Source: an uncultured Flavobacteriales bacterium (GTDB taxonomy: Bacteria; Bacteroidota; Bacteroidia; Flavobacteriales_F; PHOS-HE28). From it: a stretch of DNA of 64,000 nucleotides. The translations under genes and the position numbers were made by a program. The DNA lies in the NCBI GenBank assembly GCA_937872175.1, contig CALMPI010000009.1:62001-126000 (forward strand), read 5' to 3'. This document shows, in pieces, positions 25,864-36,698 of this stretch (the stretch's first letter is position 1; the number at the start of each line of letters is the position of its first letter). The notes under the pieces are model-generated. The model saw only the letters and a list, made by a program, of their open reading frames with translations. It did no database searches and was not told where the DNA came from.

Positions 25864-26736
25864 TCAGGTGGCGGGTCGTTCGTGTTTCCAGCGGCGGTGG
25901 GACCAGAGCCAGATGGCGGGCCTGCGGCGGATGTCCTGCTCCAGCCGCCGGGTGTGGGCCTCGCTGATGAAACCCTCCGGTGTGGCCTTGGGGTCGGGCA
26001 CCAGGTCCTCGAAGCGCATCACGTAGCGGCCCCGGGCCTCCCGGTCGATCCCGCAGTACACGATGGGCTGTCCAAGTTTCCGGGCGATCTTCTCCGTACC
26101 CCAGAACACCGGGGTGTCCTGGTTCAGAAAGGTGGTCCAGAAGGCGCGCTCGGGCGGGGGGGTCTGGTCCGCGATGAAGGCCGTCGCCGTCACCAGGTGC
26201 CGGTCCCGGACCATGCATTTGAGGGTGTCGGCCATGGGGTAAAGTCCGTTCCCGAGCCGGGTGCGCATGTGCACGATGAGGCGGTCGAAGTGCGGGTTCT
26301 GCAAGGGATGGTAGATCACGTTCAGGCGGTGCAGGCCGATCTGGCTGAAGCGCGCCCCGCCCAGTTCCCAGTTGCCCCAGTGGCCCATCACGATGATGAT
26401 GCTGCGCCTGGCCTCGTAATGCCGCCGCAGCACCTCCTCGCCCTCGGTGCGCACCAGCCGTTTCACCTGCTCCGGGGTGATGGTCAGGGTCTTCAGGGTC
26501 TCCAACGTCAGGTCGCAGAACCAGCGGTAGAAGTCGCGCTCGATGCGGGCCCTGGCCGCTTCATCCAGGTCCGGAAAGCTGTTGCGCAGGTTGGTGCGCA
26601 CCACGGCGCGGCGGTAGCGCAGCACGTAAAAGAGCAGAACGAACGTGCAATCGCTCAGCAGGTAGAGCAGGGGCATGGGCAGCCACGCCACGGCATGGAT
26701 GAACGGCAGGGAGACGTAGTAGCCCAGGGCGCCCAC
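25864..26736 (-). CDS. Lysophospholipid/lipid A acyltransferase family protein (HtrB/LpxL-like)
   Basis: A 290-residue protein with an N-terminal hydrophobic anchor (about 10-45) and the HxxxxE catalytic motif in VMGHWGNWELGG near 125. Further family blocks are IYHPLQNPHFDRLI, FIADQTPPPERAFWTTFLN, and WLWSHRRWKHERP near the C-terminus. It transfers an acyl chain to a lipid A precursor, or to an aminolipid in some Bacteroidota. It sits 45 bp upstream of the desaturase on the same strand, so the two lipid-modifying enzymes may be co-expressed, although the desaturase also has its own promoter box. Confidence 0.9.
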   Translation of the reverse strand: MGALGYYVSLPFIHAVAWLPMPLLYLLSDCTFVLLFYVLRYRRAVVRTNLRNSFPDLDEAARARIERDFYRWFCDLTLETLKTLTITPEQVKRLVRTEGEEVLRRHYEARRSIIIVMGHWGNWELGGARFSQIGLHRLNVIYHPLQNPHFDRLIVHMRTRLGNGLYPMADTLKCMVRDRHLVTATAFIADQTPPPERAFWTTFLNQDTPVFWGTEKIARKLGQPIVYCGIDREARGRYVMRFEDLVPDPKATPEGFISEAHTRRLEQDIRRRPAIWLWSHRRWKHERPAT

Positions 26737-26773
26737 GGTGCGAAGATGGTGCGGGCGGGCCGCCAGGCCGACC

Positions 26774-27616
26774 TCAGCGTTTCATCCAGCGCACCTGCGC
26801 GGTGCGACCGTCGGCTGAACGGACCCTCGCCACGTAAAGCCCCGGTGGCAGGGTGGTTACATCCACCATCATGGGCATGCCGGGCGATGTACCGGTCCGG
26901 AGCGGCACTCGACGACCCTGCACGTCCGCCACTTCCACCTCCACGGGCACACCACCCTCCACGTTCAGGTACACGGTCCCCTCGGCCGGGTTGGGGAATA
27001 CGCTGGCGTGAAGTCCATTTCGCTCCTCGAACCCGGTGGACGTGTTCAGGTCGAAGCCGATGTCCTGCCAGGTGGTGCTCGTGGTGCTGCCCGTCAGGTC
27101 GGTGGGGTTCAGCGAGTACAGCTTTCGGTCGGTGTTGGTGGTGCCGTAACAGCCGAAGTTGGTGGTGGTGCTGTTGGTGAAGTGGATGTCCACGATCAGC
27201 GTCTGTGCGGGGTCGAAGAGGAAGGGCGTCTGCATGGGGATCACGAACCAGTCGCCCGCGGTGCCCGGGGGGATGTCGAAGGTGGCCAGCTGGAGCACGG
27301 TGTCGAGCCCGGTGAAGAAGGTGTTGCCGCCGGTGAAGGTGGTGGCCGTGGTCTGGCCCATGCGCACGAGCAGGGCGCCGAGGGTGTTGCCGTTGGCCAC
27401 ACCGGTGGTGCCATACCGGTAATAGAGCCGGGTGATCTCGCCCGCCGAGGCGTTCGTGAGGTCGCCGGGCAGGTAGAGGCACTGGGTGTGCGGGGCGGTG
27501 CCCACGTTACCCAGCAGGAAGGTGCTGTTGCTGGTGCCGCAGCACTTCTGCACGGCTTGAGCGTGCGCGTGGGTGAGGCTGGCTGCGGCCAGGGCCAGGG
27601 TCAGGGTCCGGAGCAT
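26774..27616 (-). CDS. Secreted T9SS cargo protein of unknown function
   Basis: A 280-residue protein: signal peptide (MLRTLTLALAAASLTHAHAQ), a beta-rich middle (about 25-200) with QCLYLPGDLTNASAGEI and a few cysteines, then a T9SS type A tail (HASVFPNPAEGTVYLNVEG ... LPPGLYVARV). The middle resembles adhesin- or choice-of-anchor-like beta-sandwich regions, but I cannot name the family. A TACCTTGG box lies 19 bp before the ATG. The start was chosen by the signal peptide; the open frame extends further upstream without meaning. Confidence 0.75.
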   Translation of the reverse strand: MLRTLTLALAAASLTHAHAQAVQKCCGTSNSTFLLGNVGTAPHTQCLYLPGDLTNASAGEITRLYYRYGTTGVANGNTLGALLVRMGQTTATTFTGGNTFFTGLDTVLQLATFDIPPGTAGDWFVIPMQTPFLFDPAQTLIVDIHFTNSTTTNFGCYGTTNTDRKLYSLNPTDLTGSTTSTTWQDIGFDLNTSTGFEERNGLHASVFPNPAEGTVYLNVEGGVPVEVEVADVQGRRVPLRTGTSPGMPMMVDVTTLPPGLYVARVRSADGRTAQVRWMKR

Positions 27617-27635
27617 CGGCAGGGAGGATGTTCCG

Positions 27636-27643
27636 CCAAGGTA
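27636..27643 (-). promoter_or_regulatory. Possible -7 element
   Basis: Minus-strand TACCTTGG, one mismatch to TAnnTTTG, 19 bp before the ATG of the T9SS cargo gene. Confidence 0.4.
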
Positions 27644-27680
27644 GCGGATCCCGCACGCACGCTTCGGGCCCCGGGCCGGC

Positions 27681-28073
27681 TCAGAGCTTCTTGATCTCCT
27701 TCTCGGTGACCCACTTGTCGCCGAAGAGGCCGTTGTCGAACTTGATGTGGTACTTGTTCTCACCCACCTCGATCACGGTCGCAGGTTCGGGCACCATGCC
27801 GTACTCCACCTCCACCTTGTCGCCCACCTTGAACTTGGTGAGCCCGCCGGACGGAGCTTCGGTGGCGCCGCCCTTGATGCGGTCGGGGCCCACCCACTCG
27901 TTGAAGGTCTCGCTCCAGCCATCATAGCTCACGAAGTACTGGCCGTCCTTCACCTCCAGCACCTTGCCCGGATACCAGGCGCCGGCGGATTCGATCTGCA
28001 CCTTGTCGCCGGCCCGCTGGGCGGTGGCGCCGAGGCCGGACAGCAGGAAGAGGAGGGGAAGCAGGGTACGCAT
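27681..28073 (-). CDS. Secreted small protein with Tudor-knot/chromo-barrel-like repeats
   Basis: A 130-residue protein with a signal peptide of about 18 residues (ending ATAQ), followed by two small barrel-like units. The first, GAWYPGKVLEVKDGQYFVSY followed by DGWSETFNEWVGPDRI, closely matches the Tudor-knot/chromo-barrel pattern (YxGKVL...YYVHYxGWxxxxDEWV). The second is FKVGDKVEVEY...PATVIEVGENKYHIKFDNG. In eukaryotes this fold reads histones or RNA. In secreted bacterial proteins its ligand is unknown. The ATG at 28073 is chosen for the signal peptide. A TACCTTGG box lies 29 bp upstream. Confidence 0.78.
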   Translation of the reverse strand: MRTLLPLLFLLSGLGATAQRAGDKVQIESAGAWYPGKVLEVKDGQYFVSYDGWSETFNEWVGPDRIKGGATEAPSGGLTKFKVGDKVEVEYGMVPEPATVIEVGENKYHIKFDNGLFGDKWVTEKEIKKL

Positions 28074-28102
28074 GGGATGGGGGCTGTTGGGGTTACGAGG
28101 TC

Positions 28103-28110
28103 CCAAGGTA
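28103..28110 (-). promoter_or_regulatory. Possible -7 element
   Basis: Minus-strand TACCTTGG, 29 bp before the ATG of the Tudor-knot-like gene. Confidence 0.35.
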
Positions 28111-28164
28111 GTGCGGGACGGTGGCAGCAGGACAAGCGTCATGCCAAAGCACGGAGTGGGCGCC

Positions 28165-28172
28165 TTACTTTG
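28165..28172 (+). promoter_or_regulatory. Probable -7 element of the mla operon, very close to the ATG
   Basis: TTACTTTG ends 5 bp before the mlaE ATG. It keeps the TTTG half and a TA one base out of register. Its position suggests a leaderless or near-leaderless transcript. Confidence 0.4.
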
Positions 28173-28177
28173 CTCGC

Positions 28178-28948
28178 ATGGCGGAGCGGAGCGGGTTCCA
28201 CGCGCTGGCGGTGGAGGCGGGCGAGCTGGCCGGCTTCGCCGGGCGCTTCTTCCGCAACGCCTTCCACGCGCGGTTCGAGTGGCGTGAACTGGTGCGGCAG
28301 GCCGCGATCAACGGCTATCAGTCCCTGCCGCTGGTGGGCATCACGGCCTTCATCATGGGGCTGGTGCTCACCGTGCAGAGCCGGCCCACGCTGGCGCGCT
28401 TCGGGGCGGAGAGCATGCTGCCGGCCATGGTGGCCATCAGCGTGGTGCGCGAGATCGCCCCGGTGATCACCGCGCTGATCTGCGCGGGCAAGATCGGCAG
28501 CAGCATGGGGGCCGAGCTGGGCAGCATGAAGGTCACCGAGCAGATCGACGCCATGGAGGTGAGCGGCACCAATCCCTTCCGGTACCTGGCCGTCACCCGC
28601 ATCTGGAGCACGACATTGATGCTGCCGGTGCTGGTGGTGCTGGCGGACGCCATCGCCATCTGGGCCAGCTGGGTGGGCGTCAACATCCGCGACACGGTAA
28701 GCTGGCCGCTGTTCTACCGCCAGGTGTTCGATTCGCTCGAGTACGGCGACTTCCTGCCCGCCTTCGCCAAGAGCTACCTCTTCGGCTTCGCCATCGGGGT
28801 GGTGGGCTGCTTCAAGGGCTTCACCACGGCCAAGGGCACCGAGGGGGTGGGCCGCAGCGCGCACACCGCTGTCGTGGTGGCCAGCCTGCTCATCTTCATC
28901 CTCGACCTCATCGCCGTGCAGATCACCGACCTGCTCGGGCTCACCTGA
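28178..28948 (+). CDS. mlaE: MlaE family lipid ABC transporter permease
   Basis: A 256-residue permease with about five membrane segments and the MlaE hallmark blocks IMGLVLTVQSRPTLARFGAE, VVREIAPVITALICAGKIGSSMGAELG, MKVTEQIDAMEVSGTNPF and GVVGCFKGFTTAKGTEGVG. It forms the inner-membrane core of an Mla-type phospholipid transport complex between the outer and inner membranes. The ATG at 28178 is chosen from the conserved start and its promoter box. The stop overlaps the mlaF start (TGATG). MlaB and MlaC homologues are not present here, as is usual in Bacteroidota. Confidence 0.95.
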   Translation: MAERSGFHALAVEAGELAGFAGRFFRNAFHARFEWRELVRQAAINGYQSLPLVGITAFIMGLVLTVQSRPTLARFGAESMLPAMVAISVVREIAPVITALICAGKIGSSMGAELGSMKVTEQIDAMEVSGTNPFRYLAVTRIWSTTLMLPVLVVLADAIAIWASWVGVNIRDTVSWPLFYRQVFDSLEYGDFLPAFAKSYLFGFAIGVVGCFKGFTTAKGTEGVGRSAHTAVVVASLLIFILDLIAVQITDLLGLT

Positions 28949-29709
28949 TGGCCGCCACCGACACCCCGCCCGTCGCCGAGCGCGTGATCGCCGTGCGCGA
29001 TCTGCAGGTCGCCTTCGGCACCAACAAGGTGCTGCGCGGCTTCGACCTCGACCTGTACCGCGGCGAGAACGTGATGGTGCTCGGCAAGAGCGGCAGCGGC
29101 AAGAGCGTGCTCATCAAGTGCATCGTGCGGCTCCTGAGCCCCGATGCCGGCCGCATCGAAGTCCTCGGACAGGATGTGCTGGCGCTCGACCAGGAGCAGC
29201 TGGACCACCTGCGCGTGCGCATCGGCTTCCTGTTCCAGAGCAGCGCGCTGTACGACAGCATGACGGTGCAGGAGAACCTGGAGTTCCCGCTCCGGCGCCA
29301 TTGGCTGGCCACCTCACGTGCGGCCACCGAGGCGCTGGTGGACGAGGTGCTCACCGCCGTGGGGCTGGCGCACACCCGCGCCATGTACCCCAGCGAGCTC
29401 AGCGGCGGCATGAAGCGCCGCATCGGCCTGGCGCGCACCCTCATCCTCAAGCCGGAGATCGTGCTCTACGATGAGCCCACCACCGGCCTGGACCCGATCA
29501 CCGGGCGCGAGATCGTGGAGCTCATCCTGCAGCTCCAGCGGCAGTACAACACCAGCAGCATCATCATCTCGCACGACCTCAACGTGGCCAAGCTCGCCGC
29601 CAACCGCATCGCGCTGCTGCACGAGGGCCGCAACCGCGTCGAGGGTTCGTACACCGACTTCCTCGCCAGCAACGATCCCGTCGTCAAGGAGTTCTTCATC
29701 TTCATGTGA
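28948..29709 (+). CDS. mlaF: MlaF-type ABC transporter ATP-binding protein
   Basis: A 253-residue ATPase with Walker A LGKSGSGKSVL, a Q-loop in IGFLFQSSALYDSMTV, signature LSGGMKRRIGLAR, Walker B LYDEPTTGLDP and H-loop IISHDL. The SxLYDSMTV and GGMKRR blocks are typical of MlaF rather than other importers. It is translationally coupled to mlaE through the TGATG overlap and lies 3 bp upstream of mlaD. Confidence 0.95.
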   Translation: MAATDTPPVAERVIAVRDLQVAFGTNKVLRGFDLDLYRGENVMVLGKSGSGKSVLIKCIVRLLSPDAGRIEVLGQDVLALDQEQLDHLRVRIGFLFQSSALYDSMTVQENLEFPLRRHWLATSRAATEALVDEVLTAVGLAHTRAMYPSELSGGMKRRIGLARTLILKPEIVLYDEPTTGLDPITGREIVELILQLQRQYNTSSIIISHDLNVAKLAANRIALLHEGRNRVEGSYTDFLASNDPVVKEFFIFM

Positions 29710-29712
29710 GCC

Positions 29713-30696
29713 ATGCCCAGCACCTCCGGACAGTCCCTTCGCCTTGGTCTATTCGTTCTGGCCGGCACCGCGGTGCTCGTCATCGGCCTTTACCTGCTGG
29801 GCAGCAAGCGCGACCTGTTCAGCAGCACCATCACGGTGGAGGCCGTGTTCCAGCAGGTGGGCGGTCTGCGGCCGGGCAACAACGTGCGCTACATGGGCAT
29901 CAATGTGGGCACGGTGAAGGACATCGCCATCACCAGCGACACCACGGTGCGTGTGCGCCTGGCGATCCGCGAGGAGGCGGCCGGGCACATCCGCAGCAAC
30001 GCCGTGGCCACCGTGGGCACCGACGGGCTCATGGGCAACCGCCTGGTGAACCTGGCGCCGGGAGCGGGGGAGGGTGCCCCGCTGTCGGAGGATGTCGTGC
30101 TGCCGAGCAGCGTGCCGCTGGACACCGACCTGATGCTGCGCACCCTGGACCGCACCAACGCCAACCTGGCCGCCATCACGGACGATGTGCGGGAGCTGGC
30201 CGCCCGCCTCAACACCAAGGGCAACGCCGTGGACCTGCTGGCGGACACGGTGCTGGCGCACGACCTGAGCGCCGCGCTGCGCGAGATCCGCATCGCGGCC
30301 GGGCATGCGCGCGCGGCCACCGCGGGCATCGATGCGCTGATGGGCGACGTGCGCGAGGGCAAGGGCGTGCTCGGCACCCTGGTGGGCGACCCGGCCAGCG
30401 AACAGCAGGTGCGGGGCCTCTTGGGCAACCTGCGGCAGGTGAGCGATTCCCTGCATGCGGCCACCGAGGGCATCAACCGCTTCGCGGAGGCGCTGAACAC
30501 ACCCGGCGGCATGGCGCACACCCTGACGGCCGACACGCTGCTGACGCTCGACCTGCGGCGGACCCTCTCTCGCCTGGACACCGGTTCGGCCCTGCTCAAC
30601 GAGGACCTGCGGGCGCTGCAGCGCAACTGGTTCTTCCGCGGCTACTTCAAGGACAAGGAGAAGGTGCTGAAGCGCGACGCGCGGACGAGGCCGTGA
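29713..30696 (+). CDS. mlaD: MCE/MlaD family substrate-binding protein
   Basis: A 327-residue protein with one N-terminal membrane helix (LGLFVLAGTAVLVIGLYLLG), a single MCE domain at about 38-115 (FQQVGGLRPGNNVRYMGINVG ... VGTDGLMGNRLVNL), and a long helical C-terminal region at about 140-300 that may form the hydrophobic tunnel. It would bind and channel phospholipids for MlaEF. It is the last gene of the mlaEFD operon; the next gene is convergent 24 bp away. Confidence 0.93.
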   Translation: MPSTSGQSLRLGLFVLAGTAVLVIGLYLLGSKRDLFSSTITVEAVFQQVGGLRPGNNVRYMGINVGTVKDIAITSDTTVRVRLAIREEAAGHIRSNAVATVGTDGLMGNRLVNLAPGAGEGAPLSEDVVLPSSVPLDTDLMLRTLDRTNANLAAITDDVRELAARLNTKGNAVDLLADTVLAHDLSAALREIRIAAGHARAATAGIDALMGDVREGKGVLGTLVGDPASEQQVRGLLGNLRQVSDSLHAATEGINRFAEALNTPGGMAHTLTADTLLTLDLRRTLSRLDTGSALLNEDLRALQRNWFFRGYFKDKEKVLKRDARTRP

Positions 30697-30720
30697 GGGG
30701 CTCACCTGTTGTGCGCAGGC

Positions 30721-32514
30721 CTATGGCAATTGCGCATGTCGGACGGCCGTTGGAACCGTCCCACCGATGTTCTGCAGGATGAGGTCGCGGTCGTTGCTCC
30801 CACCGGTATAGCGGACCAGTCCGTTGAGGTTCAGGTCTTCCTGTCCGTACTGCCCGGTAAGGGTCGCGGTCGGCACGGTACCTCCGATGGCGTTGAGGAC
30901 GGGGTCGCGGTCGTTGCCGATCCCGGTGTACTTCACGTGTCCGTCACCGTTGAGGTCGCCTGCCCAGAGCACCAGGGTGTTGCCGATCGGTTTGCGGGCG
31001 TTGGATCCATAGGTTGGCGTGGTGGCCTGGGTCAGATCGATCGAGGTCGAGGAGGGGCCCAAAGCCAGCGGGCCAAGGGTCATCACAGGCAGATGGTTCC
31101 GATGGCGGACGGCCACGTGATACTGCCCCGGGGAGCCCGGAATGGCCAGCTCACTGATGCCGTCCAAGGCGACCACGTCGCCATCACGTTGTAGCAAAGC
31201 TGGTATTCGGCTCACCACGATCGCCGGGTCGGAGGCCTCACGTAGCTCCACAAGCAGCCAATCCACGATGGCGTTAACCCCGGTGATGGTCAATACGCCT
31301 GGGGACAGCGTGTCTCCGGCAGCGTAGGTGGGGGGGAGACCAAGTGAGGAGTACGGTTCGCTCTGGGGGAAGGCGGCCAGGCCACGGAGCGCATCCAACA
31401 TGGCACCGCTGCCGGTGTTGTACGGGCCCTCCAACCACACCTTCAGGGAAAGGCGGATCAGGTCACCACTGCAGGTGCAATCCGCGCGTACCACATCGTT
31501 CGGGGTTGCGGGGTCGCCATCGTCACAGGCAGTACCGGGCGTGCAATTCGCAGGCGTGAACGCGATGCCATAGTAGAAGGCCTGGCCGGTGGCTTGGTAC
31601 AGCAGTTCCTCGGGGCTGCCTGCTCCCAGATCGGTCCACTTGACCAGCTTCGTCGGTATGTTGTGGACCCCATAGATGACAGGGACGGTATCGTTGAAGT
31701 CCACCACGATCCGGACCAGCCCGTTGCTCGGGGCACAGAACAGGTCATAGGGATTGGTCCACACGCTGCCGTTCCACAGCATTTTCCGAACACGGTTGGG
31801 GCCATAGACAGCGTAGGCCGTGTTCCCGTCCGGGCTGAACTCGACGTCCAACGCATTGGGTACGGGGAACAACGAAGTGGCCGAAGCGGGTGCCGTGGGG
31901 GAGCCCTGACCGATCTGCAGCACGCCGTCCGTGCCCGAGCTCGTGCAGGAGTATAGTTGACCGTTGTCGAACCGGAGGCCCCTGGATGCGATCGGGTTGA
32001 TGACCTGCTGAGTTCCGGGCCCGAACAGGCAGACACCGCTTGATTGCGATCCGGTCCACACGTGGCTGTCGTCAACCGCGATCTGCGTCATGATCTCAGC
32101 ACTGAACAGCGCATTGGTCGCGTGCTCCCGGGTGCAGTTACCGCTTGCATCCATGCGGCCCACCACCCTGGGGACCTGGGCGGAGGAGGTGGAGGTTAGA
32201 ATTGTGGGGTAGGCCACCGTGGAGGCAAAACCCGTGAAGAAAAGGGCATCTCCTGATGGGGAGCGGGCCAACTGTGAACCCGTGGTCCAGTTCATGGTGC
32301 CGACCACGGCGTTCTGCCCTGTGCTGGGTACTTGGAACGTGGCCGTAGGTGTTCCGTCCTCGGTGAACTCCCGGATCACATAGGGTGCTCCGCTCAGGGA
32401 GCCGGTCGTGTATTCAAGGACCGCGAGGCGGCCTGGGGTGAAGGACTGGCCTCCGACGATGGTGGCGAGGGTCAGACCCAGGACAGGAGCGAAATACCGC
32501 AGGTTCCTGATCAT
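30721..32514 (-). CDS. Secreted protein H: propeller head with shared QLP module
   Basis: A 597-residue protein with a signal peptide (about 1-22, ending VGGQ). A propeller-like head at about 25-320 contains LLFPVPNALDVEF-like and DGNTAYAVYGPNRVRKMLWNG strands, then a short Cys-rich linker (CTPGTACDDGDPATPNDVV). The shared module occupies about 350-597 (MLDALRGLAAFPQSEPYSSL, AIVDWLLVELRE, ALLQRDGDVVALDG, VAVRHRNHLPVMT, two NDRD loops, HAQLP end). It is the most distant of the eight copies and stands alone on the opposite strand, next to the mla operon. Function unknown. Confidence 0.83.
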   Translation of the reverse strand: MIRNLRYFAPVLGLTLATIVGGQSFTPGRLAVLEYTTGSLSGAPYVIREFTEDGTPTATFQVPSTGQNAVVGTMNWTTGSQLARSPSGDALFFTGFASTVAYPTILTSTSSAQVPRVVGRMDASGNCTREHATNALFSAEIMTQIAVDDSHVWTGSQSSGVCLFGPGTQQVINPIASRGLRFDNGQLYSCTSSGTDGVLQIGQGSPTAPASATSLFPVPNALDVEFSPDGNTAYAVYGPNRVRKMLWNGSVWTNPYDLFCAPSNGLVRIVVDFNDTVPVIYGVHNIPTKLVKWTDLGAGSPEELLYQATGQAFYYGIAFTPANCTPGTACDDGDPATPNDVVRADCTCSGDLIRLSLKVWLEGPYNTGSGAMLDALRGLAAFPQSEPYSSLGLPPTYAAGDTLSPGVLTITGVNAIVDWLLVELREASDPAIVVSRIPALLQRDGDVVALDGISELAIPGSPGQYHVAVRHRNHLPVMTLGPLALGPSSTSIDLTQATTPTYGSNARKPIGNTLVLWAGDLNGDGHVKYTGIGNDRDPVLNAIGGTVPTATLTGQYGQEDLNLNGLVRYTGGSNDRDLILQNIGGTVPTAVRHAQLP

Positions 32515-32589
32515 GGGAACAGGTGCTAGGTGATGCCTTGTAGATGGTTAGACGTGCGGATGGGACAGGGTTGCCACCTTCCTGATGCA

Positions 32590-32617
32590 CGAACGGCGTC
32601 CCGCAGGACGCCGTTCG
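32590..32617 (-). terminator. Perfect GAACGG hairpin
   Basis: A 12-bp perfect stem CGAACGGCGTCC / GGACGCCGTTCG with a 4-nt loop, 50 bp past the stop of the minus-strand gene at 32667-33548. A near copy lies at 33736-33762. Confidence 0.6.
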
Positions 32618-32666
32618 CATGCCCCAGGACCGACGCCGGTCACCGCAGGCCCAGGACCCGTTCGGC

Positions 32667-33548
32667 TCACGCCTTGGTGAACCGCACCGTGCGTCGCTGA
32701 CCGTTCTGGTCGAGCACCAGCACATAGGTGCCGGGGTCCAGCCGGCTCACGTCCACCCGCTGTAGGGCCGGGCCGTGGAACCGGCCACCGAGCATGCCCC
32801 GCCCGGCCAGGTCGGTGATGTGCCAGTCCGCCGCATAGGCTTCCACGAAGAGGTCCTGTGCGCACGGGTTCGGATAGGCCTGCACGGGAAGGGTGCCGCG
32901 TTCGCTCAAGCCCACATCGCCCGGCGCGAAGACCAGTACGTTGTTCCCGTCATCGATCACGATGGGATGGAGCGGTGCCGTGTTCCAAAGGGTGAGCTCG
33001 TCCTCGGTGCTGGCCACCTTCGCCAGGTTCCCGAAGATGCCCAGCGGGGTGATGGCCGTTCCATGCCCCGAATAGGTCCAGGTCACCGTCCCGGGACCAT
33101 CGCTGTCCTCGTAAGTGTCGGTCTGGCTCTGACCGAGGTCCATGGGGAACGAGAGGATGCGCTTTGGATCGATGTAGTAGTTCGGATCGGACGGTACATC
33201 GGTGGCCACCACCTCCAACACGTTGATGTCGATGGTGAGGTACATGTGGTCGGTGCCCACACCGGTCACGGTCTGCACCCAGGCCCAGTTGGCCGAGGGG
33301 TACATGGCGGCAAAGGGCGTGTTGCCCGCGTTGGTGAAATCCAGCGTGCCGATGGGCTGCAGGGTCATGCTGCTCAGGTCCCAGGTCTGGTTCGCGCCGT
33401 CCGAGGGCTCGGTGGCCGACCCGGGGCTGGTCACCACGTACATGTCCAGCTGAACCCCGCCCGGCTCGACAAGGGCGGAGACCAGCGTGGGTTGGGCTTC
33501 GACGGAGAGAACGGGAAGTAGAAGGAATGCGAGAGTAATGTGTTTCAT
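32667..33548 (-). CDS. Secreted T9SS cargo protein of unknown function
   Basis: A 293-residue protein: signal peptide about 1-20 (ending SVEAQ), a beta-rich domain at about 25-215 with NQTWDLSSM and WTYSGHGTAITPLG, then a T9SS type A tail (LPVQAYPNPCAQDLFVEAY ... LDPGTYVLVLDQNG). The middle domain resembles uncharacterised Bacteroidota surface proteins, and I do not recognise an enzyme. The start is set by the signal peptide at 33548. It is flanked on both sides by related GAACGG hairpins, so it is probably a single-gene unit. Confidence 0.75.
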   Translation of the reverse strand: MKHITLAFLLLPVLSVEAQPTLVSALVEPGGVQLDMYVVTSPGSATEPSDGANQTWDLSSMTLQPIGTLDFTNAGNTPFAAMYPSANWAWVQTVTGVGTDHMYLTIDINVLEVVATDVPSDPNYYIDPKRILSFPMDLGQSQTDTYEDSDGPGTVTWTYSGHGTAITPLGIFGNLAKVASTEDELTLWNTAPLHPIVIDDGNNVLVFAPGDVGLSERGTLPVQAYPNPCAQDLFVEAYAADWHITDLAGRGMLGGRFHGPALQRVDVSRLDPGTYVLVLDQNGQRRTVRFTKA

Positions 33549-33735
33549 CAGGTTGTGTTTATCCGTGCAAGTTCGGTCGTGGCCCGTGCACCGGGCAGTC
33601 CGGACGGCCGGAGTTCTGCACCGGTCCGTGCTGAAGGACGTGCCAGGCCCGTGGCACCGCGGTACCTGCGCGCTGGCGGGGAGCGCTCGAGCCATCTGAG
33701 GACACCGTAGCCGACCACCGAGGTCCGAGAAGCAG

Positions 33736-33762
33736 GAACGGCGCCCCGCAGGACGCCGCTCG
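33736..33762 (-). terminator. GAACGG hairpin after atpC, near copy of 32590-32617
   Basis: GAACGGCGCCCCGCAGGACG followed by CCGCTCG. It differs from the 32590 hairpin by two transitions, which leave A-C mismatches in the stem. It lies 35 bp past the atpC stop on the minus strand. Confidence 0.5.
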
Positions 33763-33796
33763 CCATCTGTTCCGTGGCCCGAAGGGGTGCTCGGCC

Positions 33797-34030
33797 TTAT
33801 TCCGCCAGGACCAGCACGGTGTTGCGGCTCACCTCCACCACGCCGCCCTTCACGGCGAAGGACTTCTCGCCCTTGTCCGTGCGCAGCTTCACCTCACCGG
33901 CCTTCAGCACGGTGATCAGCGGGGCGTGGTTCTCCAGGAAGCCCATGCTGCCGTCCACGCCGGGCACGCCCACGTAGCTGGCCTCGCCCTTGAAGAGCTC
34001 CTTGTCGGGGGTGATGATCTCGACTCTCAT
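33797..34030 (-). CDS. atpC: F1F0 ATP synthase epsilon subunit
   Basis: A 77-residue protein containing only the N-terminal beta-sandwich (PDKELFKGEASYVGVPGVDG, GFLENHAPLITVLKAGEVKL). The C-terminal helical hairpin that inhibits ATP hydrolysis in other phyla is absent, as is common in Bacteroidota. It follows atpD on the same strand after a 54-bp gap filled by an octamer repeat. Confidence 0.95.
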   Translation of the reverse strand: MRVEIITPDKELFKGEASYVGVPGVDGSMGFLENHAPLITVLKAGEVKLRTDKGEKSFAVKGGVVEVSRNTVLVLAE

Positions 34031-34080
34031 GTGCTCATGTGCTCATGGGCCCATGTGCACATGTGCACATGGCCACATGG
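34028..34080. repeat. Period-8 CATG octamer array, locus 2
   Basis: Consecutive octamers CATGTGCT, CATGTGCT, CATGGGCC, CATGTGCA, CATGTGCA, CATGGCCA, CATGG fill the atpD-atpC gap. The first CAT is also the reverse of the atpC start codon. Same period and core as 22412-22457. Confidence 0.85.
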
Positions 34081-34084
34081 TTCC

Positions 34085-36689
<2,605 letters not shown>

Positions 36690-36698
36690 CCCTGCACC

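Noticed and set aside
33797-34030. Truncated atpC pseudogene
   Set aside because: The one-domain epsilon subunit is normal for Bacteroidota, and the sequence is intact.
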